Shown here one piece after another: positions 24,341 to 34,860 of a stretch of DNA of 64,000 bases; positions within the stretch are counted from its first letter, which is position 1, and each line of letters starts with the position of its first letter. The stretch lies in assembly GCA_002633005.1 (NCBI GenBank), contig NMRA01000186.1:358702-422701 (forward strand), in the 5' to 3' direction. Below the pieces are notes generated by a model. The model was not told the origin of the DNA. It saw only the letters and a program-made list of their open reading frames with translations, and searched no databases. The translations under genes were made by a program, and so were the position numbers. The DNA is from Phoronis australis (taxonomy: Eukaryota > Phoronida > Phoronidae).

Positions 24341-24960
24341 TGCAGAGGACTATTTAGTTGTGCAAAATAAAAAAGAATTATCAAAACTGGATAGTGTTTG
24401 AGAAATTTATGCATTTTCTGTGTCTGTGTTTCATGAATTTTTAGCTTTACGAATGGCCATTTTAAAAATTTCAACTTTCAAACGTCAACAGTAGAAAAGA
24501 AATTTATCTTATTAAGTAAGCAATTGTTTTGATATGAATAGGAATAACTTGAGTCACTTTCAGAACCACTTAGATGAAGTTGTGCTTAATCATCGAGAAA
24601 TAGTAGGGTTCATCCTAAAACGGGACCTTGTTACGAAATTCGTTTTTTCTGTGTTTCTGTGTAGCAGCAGTTTGCACCTGGTCTAAGTCAGTTTTAATTT
24701 CACCAACGACATCTAATAAACCTTAGACCTTTATTATGATCTTAAACCAGGCTTAAATTTAGATTTGGTCAGACCCAGGTTTAACAATGTTAAATATGGA
24801 ATGTGTGTGCATGTCGTGGAGCTTCGTTCAGGAACTAAGAAATCCACTTAGTAACATGACAATAAAACCCAGTGACACTACAGCAAGCAAGACCTTTACC
24901 AACCCTGTGATTGACGCGTTGCGTGCCTCAAGAGTTTCTTACCGATAGAAGAAAACACAA
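24340..24960. other. Intergenic, no supported feature
   Basis: AT-rich sequence beyond the gypsy-like fragment with no recognisable coding or repeat structure. Confidence 0.4.
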
Positions 24961-24974
24961 GATGAATCATATAA

Positions 24975-25118
24975 ATGTGCCCAAGAACCAAGTCGATTCA
25001 GTGTCCTATCTGTGGTCAATGTTTCACGGAAAGAGTGAACCTGACGCGACACATTGCGTTACAACACGAGGACACTCCTTTCTGTGGTGAATGTATGCCT
25101 CCTTCTACAGGCATATGA
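24975..25118 (+). pseudogene. C2H2 zinc-finger fragment
   Basis: A 47-codon ATG frame reads CPICGQCFTERVNLTRH followed by IALQH, a C-x2-C-x12-H-x4-H finger with the same spacing as in paralogues A, B and C. After it comes FCGEC, where a possible phase-1 donor (TGTG|GTGAAT) sits at the position of the B/C donor. Alternatively, a one-base shift after 25090 gives SFYRHMKQKRH, which would be a damaged second finger of an ordinary multi-finger protein. No coiled-coil exon was found downstream. It may be an old relative of the family or an unrelated ZnF relic. Confidence 0.45.
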
Positions 25119-26700
25119 AGCAGAAACGTCATTAATGAAATCATTAACTACAGTGGTGAAGCTTGTTAAGACAGTATAGTTTGGTCAAATTTGCAGAGTT
25201 CATGGTTGGTACAGTAGTTGTCTGATGTGATATTATTTTGCCGTTTTGTTTTTAATCTTTTTCCTCAATTTCTTTCTATATTTGTGTTATTTCAACAGGA
25301 TCTTTAAAAGAACCAGTGCATTTTTGTAGTGTTTAGGTAGATTTAAATGGCCATACTAAGTGTCATTGGGCAATACTTACATACAATTGTTCTGACCAAT
25401 GAGTATTTTGAAAGAAAATATATGTCTATGATTATTGTAGAAATTGCTTTCATATTGTTGTTGATTTCCTGTGAGAGACTTTTATACTATCAACCAGTCT
25501 GAAATACATTGTCTATGAGTCAGTGATGATTTAGTCTAATACATTCCACAAGTATTTCGTAGGAAAAGTTCAATGGATTTGTAATGTTGATTTTCCTAAA
25601 GCAATATTTTATATATTTTTGTATGTCCAATTTTGAGGTATGTGTGATAAAATAAGAATATTATAATATAAATGCTATAATATTGTTGTTGATTTCCAGT
25701 GTAAATCAATACAGTGTGTAGTTGAAGTGACGTTAAAGACTACATGTTGACTGCGTTTTGAGAAAATCACAATATAGTACGTGTGTTATAACTGTCTCAC
25801 ACTTTTTCAATGTCACAGTAAACTGGAGATCATGAAATGAAGATGCACGGTGAACTTAGGATCAAGACCATGAAACAGAAGAGTCAAACACAAGGTGCAT
25901 TGAAGGCACATGGGTGCCACAAGTCAATCTGTTCAGCTCTTTATCGATGTTGTCAGTAAAACATCAAGTAAAGTCCCACCCGTTTTATCAGCACATCAGT
26001 TTACACAACCTCTGGCAATTTTTTAAATCCCAGACGTTTATGAGTGGGAATCTTTGACTCATCTCGTGAATGGTGTTATCGCATTCCCCTCTCTCCCCAT
26101 GGGCAAGCTCATCATCATTCGTTGACTTCACTGGCTATTTGTTTTTTTTCCTTTTGCTGTCACAATTTGCAAGCAAATTCGACACTCGCTTTCATCTGCT
26201 GCAACAATTTGTTAACCGCTGGCTTACACGCCGCATGGAACAACTCTTGGGTGAGTCTCCAATTTAGAACCCATTTTTCCCAGCGGTTTCGTCTAAAAGT
26301 AGATGTCTGTATTTCAAAACCCTCGTAGGGTGTACCTTCACGTCGTGGGTAACATATTCGCTAAAGCTCATCTCACTATAACAGTGCACTTGTTTCCTGA
26401 AATGAAAATAAATTCATTTATGAAAAAATTTTTAAATAAAACAGTATGCTTTATGTAAACGTAGCGCTTATGGCGATTTAATGGAAAATATGCCGACTGT
26501 GCTATTATTTAGTTTTAATACAAAAGTAACACAATAATGACACAAAATGTGATTAATTCATTACACATCACTTATTTTGTAACCTTTTTCACGTTTTATA
26601 GGTAAAAAGTTCATTATTGTTCGACACATAACGATGCGTTCCCGATCGCATAAACAAAACGCAAATTTGCGTTTCCGATCTCCTACATGTATCTCTGCGT
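25119..26700. other. Intergenic, no supported feature
   Basis: Two overlapping plus ORFs at 26044-26328 have no recognisable family. Nothing else was identified. Confidence 0.35.
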
Positions 26701-26711
26701 TCTCGTTCCAA

Positions 26712-26945
26712 AATTAATAGAAAATGCCTTCAAAATGTATTGCAACCAGTTAGCGAATGTTTGGTTCACCATGTGATCTTTTGTAAAGCAGAAATTGAAT
26801 TATTCCAAGTTAAAACAAGGGTGTATCTTGCTTAAACTTGGAATTTACGGGGTAGAATAAACTCGACCAGAAGTCTTCTGAAATTAATAGAAAATGCATA
26901 TAAAGTGTATTGCAACCAGTTAGTGAATGTTTAATTCACGTCTTG
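26712..26945. repeat. Direct duplication, ~65 bp at 169-bp offset
   Basis: AAATTAATAGAAAATGC followed by GTATTGCAACCAGTTAG, GAATGTTT, TTCAC and GATC occurs at about 26712-26778 and again at about 26881-26947 with scattered substitutions. The sequence between them contains the TTCCAAGTT hairpin. Confidence 0.7.
26803..26843. repeat. Inverted repeat (17-nt arms, 7-nt loop)
   Basis: The left arm TTCCAAGTTAAAACAAG pairs with the right arm CTTGCTTAAACTTGGAA at 15 of 17 positions. It could form a hairpin or be a dyad binding site. Confidence 0.7.
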
Positions 26946-27276
26946 ATCAACATCAACCAGGCACTAATTTCAAACATCAAGCTTTATTTTTATATTGGTA
27001 TAGGCAGCAACACAGCAATAATACGACTCAAATGGCCACCGCAGCCGTAGGGTTATGACCTTGAATGCCGGTGCATTACTGAGGGAACATGTAATCACAA
27101 TACAGTCCTTAAATGATTTTTTATTCCAGTCCCTCGGTACTAACCAGTATACATGACCAGGCCACGGGAGCTTTAATTCGATTTTTAGAAATCTTTTATC
27201 TCCGTAGCCTATCGGTTCAGTTACGATTTCAGCTCAAGTGCCTTGTTCTGTGATTGTGTGCCAGGCAACCGCTTAA

Positions 27277-27424
27277 TTCCAAGTTCACACAAGATTCCAA
27301 GTTCACGTACGGGGTTTGGCAGTTTGCTTAGCCTCAAGATCACTTCCGTGATCTAGGAACTCCAAGTTCACGCAACACTCACTTCCGCTTATTCTTGAGA
27401 TTAAAATCAGGATTCCAAGTTCAC
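27277..27424 (+). repeat. Cluster of four TTCCAAGTTCAC words
   Basis: The 12-mer occurs at 27277, 27295, 27360 (CTCCAAGTTCAC) and 27413, usually followed by A/G-rich or CGTAC sequence. Flanks differ, so this is not a simple tandem repeat. The function is unknown. Confidence 0.6.
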
Positions 27425-27429
27425 GTACA

Positions 27430-28780
27430 ACATGACCACTCTAACTGATTGGCTTCTGAAAACAGACGTAGTCTTGACTCACGACTCCATCAATAGACGA
27501 CGCTCCCATCACAGTCAGGTTTAATGTACTTTGTTCATAGATTAAAATCGTGAGTGAAAATAAAAAACATATAGCAAGTTACCAAACACATAAGTCATGC
27601 GCACTACATAATACACAGAATACACCAAACATAATGCACAATTTAGAATACAATTAAATAATATGTAAAAACTGTTCCAACAACAGTAAACTGATCCTAA
27701 ACATAACCAATGATATAAAAAACTATGTTAGCGATGCACACACAGACCGGTTGTATGGCCGTAACCCGTCGGACGTAGCACGGAATACTTTTCCCTTACA
27801 AAAAAGTTAAAACAATCTTAGTTACATTGTGGACAACTAAATGTAATCCATTATTTAATGGAATCGGGAACGGATGCTGCGAACGGCGTCGATTGGTCCA
27901 CAGTGAAACGCTTGACGTATTCTCTCCTTGAAAGTATGTTGTTAAGTAGCCTCTCGGTATTGATCGCTTCGGAAGGGGATCTCTAACTGTTCATACTAAT
28001 GTAGTCTACCATTTCAGCTGTGAAAATTGTGAGTTTTATATCAACATGGCAACCAGAATGAACATAAGAAGAATAACAACGCTCTGTTGACTCACTCTAT
28101 TGCCACTGGTCATGAAATAGTCAACTCGGGTGTGACAATCCTTGATCAACATCATGCAGAGAGCTCACTCAACCGCAACATTGAGGCATACAAAGCTAGT
28201 GCTGAGGTAGAAATTAGATTTTCAGTACTGTGATATGCACTCTGGTGTGAAGTACGGGAATATGGATTTGTCTCGCCTTCGTAAATATATAAGTTATTGA
28301 ATCTGTGTATACAGATGGTAGGCCTATTGAGGGTTATCGAAGCGTCCTCACTATGGAGCACGACGTCTTGTTTTTGTTCAGATTATCGATAGAAATTTCG
28401 CATCTACGTAGTATTAAAGCGTGTTTTTGCATTTTATGCAAGTGTTGAAAGTTAATAACTTCACTTTATGTCGTTCAAAAGACCGATTAAAAGGCGCTAG
28501 AAAGTACTCTTTTATGTAAAAATCATCCTACGGTCTTTAATGCTAGACCGATCCCGCCACTGATTGGCGAGTTCCATGCAGATGCCTCCCCACTCCTACT
28601 TTTTTCACGTTCATCTTGAACTAGAAATGTGCGAGTAGACAAAGCGGTGCCGTGGCCGTGAAACGATGAGATTAGCTGTGCGCGACGTTCGCTTGAAAAA
28701 AGCGTTGTATATTATACATGTTCCGTGTTTTCCTAAGCTGTTGCCCGGAGTAGGTTGAACTTTAATGTCCGTTGAATTCA
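27430..28780. other. Upstream of paralogue A, nothing recognised
   Basis: No ORF or repeat is supported. This stretch does not show the R-unit sequence found upstream of paralogues B and C. Confidence 0.4.
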
Positions 28781-28838
28781 GTCAGAATTTCCCGTCTTAA
28801 TGAAAAATTCCCATCTCACTGCGCGAAGGAGGAATGGC

Positions 28839-28876
28839 TTTAAATAGGTTCGTTTGCTTTGAAAATTCACACTTGC
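28839..28876 (+). promoter_or_regulatory. Core promoter of paralogue A
   Basis: A TTTAAATAG box (28839-28847) and TCACACTTGC (28867-28876) are about 28 bp apart, the spacing of TATA box to initiator. The same pair occurs at the same spacing upstream of paralogues B and C. A TSS at the A of TCA (28869) gives a 37-nt leader. AGAATTTCCC, one base from the NF-kappaB consensus, lies at 28784-28793. Confidence 0.6.
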
Positions 28877-28905
28877 AGGCCTACAGTACTTGACATACGA
28901 TCGAC

Positions 28906-29876
28906 ATGGCAGAACTGTGCATAATTTGCCAAACAACATGTGCAGACGAACGAAGTTTGATGGAGCACTACATGCAACAACACAAGTGCATCCCCAGCAG
29001 TAAGTAGATCACGTGGTAGCTCGCCGAGAATTTGAGGAAAGCTGTCCTCGCCTAAGATTCGTACATTATGACTGGCATCTGCATTATGATGAAATTCGAT
29101 TTTGCTTTAACATAAATTGTTGACTAAATAGTAGCTTTCATTAATTATTAAATATAAGTCTACACTAAAAAGTATCAATCTTATGCAGTCAACTATAAGA
29201 GCTGCCGTTTATGCTGTCATTGCCCCACTTTTTCATACATGATGTGCATAATATCTCTTTACATGCAGTAAAATAGTTGGGACGTTGGCGTTTCCAAGTT
29301 CAACACATGAGAGCACATGTATACCAATTAGTTCAATGAAGTCTACCGATCGTGGGTAGATGACTACGAGCTCAAGTCCAGCATTAGGCACGTGCTATGA
29401 GGGGAACCGTTATATACGCACCACGTACTGATACATACGTATAAGTCTGTGTGCGTTGAGCTACAATTTAAGTATAGTACCCAAATACACAAACACCGGT
29501 GTATTTTACAATATCATGTATTATAATTACAGCGTACAATGACGCGCAGAAGATGCTGATGCTGCAGTTGCAACTGCAATTAGCACAAGAGAAAACGAAG
29601 CAGTTGCAAATTGAAAAAGACCACGAGTTACGCATGCAGGAACGAGAGCTGGCACATCAAGAAGAAATGCAGGCAGCAGAGAACCAACGACGCCGGGACG
29701 ACCACAAAATGGAGATGATCAGAACGTACATGAAACCGAAAGTAACAGAAAGAACCACAGTGAAGGAAGGATGGTTCTCCACAACTAGGACGACCGATAG
29801 ATCGGAGACAGTTCCCGACATTGCAAGTGTCCTTGAGAAATTCAACAACGGCGGAAGGCTCGCTCTAACTCAATGA
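28906..29876 (+). CDS. Zinc-finger/coiled-coil paralogue A, two exons, 145 aa
   Basis: Exon 1 (28906-28999) starts at the first ATG and encodes one finger, CIICQTTCADERSLMEH...H, spacing C-x2-C-x12-H-x4-H. Donor A|GTAAGT at 29000; unspliced reading hits TAG at 29005. Acceptor TTACAG at 29527-29532; exon 2 is 29533-29876, joined in phase 1. Exon 2 encodes a Gln/Lys/Glu coiled coil with one 24-residue repeat (29574-29645; EKTKQLQIEKDHELRM). The shared tail follows: YMKPKVTERTT, GWFSTT, a SETVPDI block and final ALTQ. Total 438 nt, 146 codons with stop. The intron is similar to those of B and C, confirming common descent. I do not recognise the family. The likely picture is a small zinc-binding protein that oligomerises through the coiled coil; partner and compartment are unknown. 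The R1 unit follows about 320 bp downstream. Confidence 0.75.
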
Positions 29877-29878
29877 AT

Positions 29879-29932
29879 GTAAGAACACAATCAGTTTTAA
29901 AGCCTAACTTCAACGGAATTTTGTTATTTTAG
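29879..29932 (+). other. Candidate 54-bp mini-intron after paralogue A stop
   Basis: GTAAGA begins two bases after the TGA, and a T-rich tract ending TTATTTTAG closes at 29932. An equivalent pair is present after paralogue B. In C the acceptor tract remains but the donor is lost. Confidence 0.35.
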
Positions 29933-31391
29933 ATGTACTTGGCTAACCAGGTAGCAAAACCTTGGCAAAATAAGAAAACGCAACTGTAAGCCTGTCAAAT
30001 GATAAGTGAAGCTCATTTCGTGTCCTATTGCGTCACAACAACAAAAGACCGATAACAGCTGTATTTAATAGGGGTCTGGATAGAACGTCATTGCGCGCGG
30101 GTGTTTCTCGCAGTTGTGATTCTCACGGTGACGTAAGCAAAGCAAGTCAATACACCTAACAGTTCATTACATGTGATAATTGATAATTTTTGGCACTAGT
30201 TGGCTCAGAGCGATGCTCTTAACATATTACAGGCACTCAGAAATTTACTGGTGTTATCTTTTAAGCTAGGCCTTAAGACATGCCTTAATTTGAAACCAGC
30301 ATTGCTTTCTGATTTAGCTAGCAGCAGTAATACATCAAATGAAAAAGAACAAAGAGCAGACAAAAATACCGTTGTTTCCATGACATACACAACTCAATTC
30401 ATGGGTAGCATTTTGCATGTAAGGATGGTCGATCGAAACTTGAAAAAGTTGCCATAATGAAATGTTAAGGCGAAGTGAGTTAAAAACAAGCCAGATTTCC
30501 TGTGAATATGAATTTATTCATGTTCAGAACAAAATTCGCTGTTCTTAAGATTTTGATTACAACCGACTGACGTTGCGTGTGAGACACGTATTGAAACCAT
30601 GGCCGTTAAAATACGCTTGATATTCTGCCATTTAGTGCTGGCTGCCAGCAAAGCGAAGAGGGTGAGTTTGATTCCGCGTTTAGCCGGCGCTGATCTCAGC
30701 AAACCATTTTTCTCACTGATACTGTTGCTTTGACACTTTGAATAAATTTAGAAGTCAGTATATTTAACACATTTAGACACTACATTGTTTATCACGTACG
30801 GCAAGAGTACCGTTCATTCTGGTAGAAGAAAGCAATGTTAATACCTCCGCCGACAAGACGAAGGTCAGGTTCTGCTTTAGCCCAAAATGAAAAGGAAAAC
30901 CATGTATTTTGGAAATTCCAGAAAAACCAATATTGATTTTTCGTGGAATGCGTAACCACAATCTTATTTCTTGCGTTTAATAATAGATCATTCATCCACG
31001 CCCTGCGTCATGGGATTTTTATCGGAGGTCATGTGAAACTTTTTCATACCTTTCAGACCGAATTAATTATTTATACAGGGAAGTTTTCAGACGTTTCAAA
31101 CTCAAACAACCGTGAATGAACTTCGCTTGGTACAATAGCTTCACGAACCAATTCATTTCTGCGCTATAAACTCAAGGAGAAATAAAATATGTTGCTGGGT
31201 CACCAATATTTTTATTTGGTGAAAAGAAAGAAATTTCTCCATGTTCGTTGCTTTGTTGTACATTTCTAAGCACGAAATGGCATCATGTACGGTAGACCTG
31301 AATCGCCAAGAGCTTTCGTAAGTGAGTTACCCGTTCCTCCGTAACATTCTCGAGATTTCACTATGACTATTTTTTATTTTAAGACTTCTTC

Positions 31392-31510
31392 CAGTGACAG
31401 ATTTAGGGATTCGGAAGTGCCTGGTAATTCGGAAGTGCCTGTGTTTAACGGGCACAATCCTGGCTAATACTCTGCCCTGGCCCCCCTAACTCAAAATCCT
31501 GGATCCGCTG
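31392..31510. mobile_element. 119-bp hAT-like MITE in R1
   Basis: Left end CAGTGACAGATTTAGG; right end reverse complement CAGCGGATCCAGGATTTTG. The homologous position in R2 (about 35815) lacks the whole segment and so serves as an empty site. A C-rich run sits next to the right end, as in many hAT-derived MITEs. No clear 8-bp duplication was found. Confidence 0.5.
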
Positions 31511-32432
31511 CGGCGAGTCTTGTATTGTACATGTAGCTCCGGCGTCATTTGACCAATCTGTCTGCAGTACATCTTTTTTGAGTGCTAAAAAATTAACAAT
31601 AATCGTTTTTTGGTTCCGACTTAATCATTCTAGAGTTGTCAGATAATTTTACAGACACTCTCACTTCACTTGTTAAAAGCGCAATGCTAGTCGCAGTTTT
31701 GTGACTGCATTTATTATTTAAAATGCCTATTAAATTCTCATTCAATCAGAACCAAAATGATGTAGACCAATTGACTGTTTTAAAAGGTTCATCTTGGTTT
31801 CTGGTCGTTCTTGCTTCCAAAAGCAATATTTTTTATGACAGGACGTGAAGCTAGACTTCCAAATCTGGGGCGATATTTATGACAGTTCAAAATGTGAAAA
31901 TAGAACCCTTGTTTATACCAAAAGCTAGATTATTTTGTCCCACGTCAATGCCTGTGCGCTCTAAAACATGACTTATATTTATCAGTCCGAAACAAGCAAA
32001 GATAGTGATCTTCAATCACACCTACCCACGTCCGTTAACCGAAACAGATACCACAATGTATTGCCAAAAAAACCCGTGGCAGGCCCGCCACACAATCGGT
32101 GCCGATAGATAAGAACTTACACAGTAGGATATAGGACAACCCCTGGAAGGCCAACTTCGATCTCGCGCTACTGAGGCTGCGCCGAGCACACGTGGAATTA
32201 ATTTGCTTTCCTTTGTTCCAGTGCACGTGTTATTGCTTTGGAATTTATTATCACTACAACATTTCGCTACTCCGCCGTTTTTCAACCGAATTGCACGTAT
32301 GATTGCATCAGAGGCGAAAGGCAAATGATTTAATTCATAAATAATTTCGTATACTTGACAAGTTTAAAAGTATTTTTGATGTGAAAACCAAGACTGTTTA
32401 CCAAAATGAGAAAAACAACCGAATGCTCTAGA

Positions 32433-32907
32433 TTGATTTACGCCAGGCGTTTGATATGATTCATAGCCGTTTATGGCAACCGCTAAAGTCATATTATGTT
32501 TGCCATGTAATTTCTATGATGTAAATTTCTACGAGTCATTGTCACAAGAAAGCATTCCAAAAACATGGGCGCACTCGATATTGGACTTGCCAATGAGCCA
32601 CTTTTCACTTTCCATAACTTTTCCATCTTGAACGTGAGTTGAAGACCAATAATGATGTCGGTGTTATTTGCAGATGATCCGGTTGTATTCTGTGAGAATT
32701 GAATTGCAACGGCCGATAAAGAAAGTTAAAGTGTATTGCATAAAATGGAAGCTAGGCATCAACATGTCAAAAACCAGAATTGTGGTATTCAGAAGAGGAC
32801 ACTTACGTAATTATGAAAAATGGTTCATTAATAAAGAACAAATCATTGTTGAGGCTGTACCTATTTTGCTACTAAAGGTGTCTAGACAAAAACTCAATCC
32901 AATTTAG
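32433..32907 (+). pseudogene. LINE-type reverse transcriptase scrap in R1
   Basis: IDLRQAFDMIHSRLW (from 32433) is RT motif A. VLFADDPVVFCEN (32661-32699) is motif C with FADD. KWKLGINMSKTRIVVFRRG and EKWFINKE (about 32745-32850) are the block that follows. Stops and frameshifts separate them. The sequence looks closer to CR1/L2/RTE-like LINEs than to LINE-A through D. Only motif A survives in R2 (37089), R4 (45991) and R5 (52701). Confidence 0.75.
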
Positions 32908-33973
32908 CTGATGAGGCTGGAAAAATCTTGTTTTTGTTGAAAAAGTATATGTGATAATTGGGAAGTGTTCCTGTAAATGTTTGGTTGCAATTGTTTGATA
33001 CAAAAATACGCCCTATAATTTAATAGTCGATATCGTGTCAACCACTTTGCTAATTACGCACTTGTATTTGTTACTTCCATACTTGTATATGGGCCGGAGG
33101 TCTGAATTCTGAAATAAATTGACTTTATCCACGCATCGTCTTTACTGTCGTCGGTTCCAGCGTTGTCCTCATTATCAGTAACTACATATCAGTAACTAAA
33201 AGATTATTACAAGTTCATGTACTATACAGATAAAAAAATCATCATTGTCTTCAGCACTGAGCAGCAGTTGTGTTTATCGCTTACCAAACTCATATTTCAT
33301 CTAAAGACTTAAATTGATTTGTTGGCCTGTTCGAAGGCCGGCAACTGCGGGCTTCCGAATTGCACATAAAATGAAAGGTTCCCTGTCAAAACAAAACTCA
33401 CTAACTTCACAAATTTATGTCATGTATCAATGACCAATTGCTATTTTAGAAATGTCAAATCAGCATTTATTTGTCTAGTCCCAATGGTGAACAATACAAA
33501 AATAAATTTGTTTACCATTGTGGCATCTAGTTGAATAATCTTTGATCATAAGACTTAACAGCACTTGTCAACTTCACATCAAATCAATATGGTTTCAAGA
33601 CATACACTCGCCATGAGTATATCCTAAGTTTGGTGAAAATCCGTGACTCACTTTTTCAGTAGTTCCCCAGAGCCCACATGGCAAATCCTGAAAACGATGG
33701 CCAGAAAAGCTGGAAAAACCAATAACTGAGCTGAACGCACTGACACCGGGCATAGTCCACTAACTGAAAACGACCATTATGTAGAATACAATTCAAGGAA
33801 ACGTTTTGTAGATATAATACACATGGGAGTAAAGTTAGCATGTTTGAGTTGAAACGCATATCTCAAGAAGACTTGCAAGATTCCAATTTCTCACAGTAAA
33901 CCTACACAACAGTATACAGCCTAGGTTGCATTCCATACCAAGAAAGAGAGAGGGGGAGGGAGAGGGAGAGAGA

Positions 33974-34785
33974 NNNNNNNNNNNNNNNNNNNNNNNNNNN
34001 NNNNNNNNNNNNNNNNNNNNNNNNNNNNNNNNNNNNNNNNNNNNNNNNNNNNNNNNNNNNNNNNNNNNNNNNNNNNNNNNNNNNNNNNNNNNNNNNNNNN
34101 NNNNNNNNNNNNNNNNNNNNNNNNNNNNNNNNNNNNNNNNNNNNNNNNNNNNNNNNNNNNNNNNNNNNNNNNNNNNNNNNNNNNNNNNNNNNNNNNNNNN
34201 NNNNNNNNNNNNNNNNNNNNNNNNNNNNNNNNNNNNNNNNNNNNNNNNNNNNNNNNNNNNNNNNNNNNNNNNNNNNNNNNNNNNNNNNNNNNNNNNNNNN
34301 NNNNNNNNNNNNNNNNNNNNNNNNNNNNNNNNNNNNNNNNNNNNNNNNNNNNNNNNNNNNNNNNNNNNNNNNNNNNNNNNNNNNNNNNNNNNNNNNNNNN
34401 NNNNNNNNNNNNNNNNNNNNNNNNNNNNNNNNNNNNNNNNNNNNNNNNNNNNNNNNNNNNNNNNNNNNNNNNNNNNNNNNNNNNNNNNNNNNNNNNNNNN
34501 NNNNNNNNNNNNNNNNNNNNNNNNNNNNNNNNNNNNNNNNNNNNNNNNNNNNNNNNNNNNNNNNNNNNNNNNNNNNNNNNNNNNNNNNNNNNNNNNNNNN
34601 NNNNNNNNNNNNNNNNNNNNNNNNNNNNNNNNNNNNNNNNNNNNNNNNNNNNNNNNNNNNNNNNNNNNNNNNNNNNNNNNNNNNNNNNNNNNNNNNNNNN
34701 NNNNNNNNNNNNNNNNNNNNNNNNNNNNNNNNNNNNNNNNNNNNNNNNNNNNNNNNNNNNNNNNNNNNNNNNNNNNNNNNNNNNN
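33974..34785. other. Assembly gap (812 N) in a GA microsatellite
   Basis: The gap is bounded on the left by a GAGAGAGGGGGAGGGA-type purine tract (33945-33973) and on the right by (AG)n (34786-34858). It sits exactly between R1 and R2, where a gene copy would be expected from the B and C layout. Long ORFs through it are N artefacts. Confidence 0.95.

Positions 34786-34858
<73 letters not shown>

Positions 34859-34860
<2 letters not shown>

Larger units (their letters stand above)
30190..33960 (+). repeat. R unit copy 1 of segmental duplication array
   Basis: It shares ordered landmarks with R2-R5. These are ATTCATGGGTAGCATTTTGC (30400), AATGAAAAGGAAAACCA (about 30885), CGATATTTATGACAGTT (about 31871), ACCCACGTCCGTTAAC (about 32024), an RT scrap (32433-32900), and a 3' block ending near 33960 shared only with R2. 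The 5' end resembles the 3' flank of the zinc-finger/coiled-coil genes. Unlike the other copies it keeps a roughly 490-bp RT segment (about 32635-33125) and lacks about 450 bp upstream of RT motif A. Short ORFs inside are not credible genes. Confidence 0.8.

Noticed and set aside
30200-30457. 85-codon plus ORF at the start of R1
   Set aside because: The homologous positions in R2, R4 and R5 do not keep the frame, so it is not a conserved gene.
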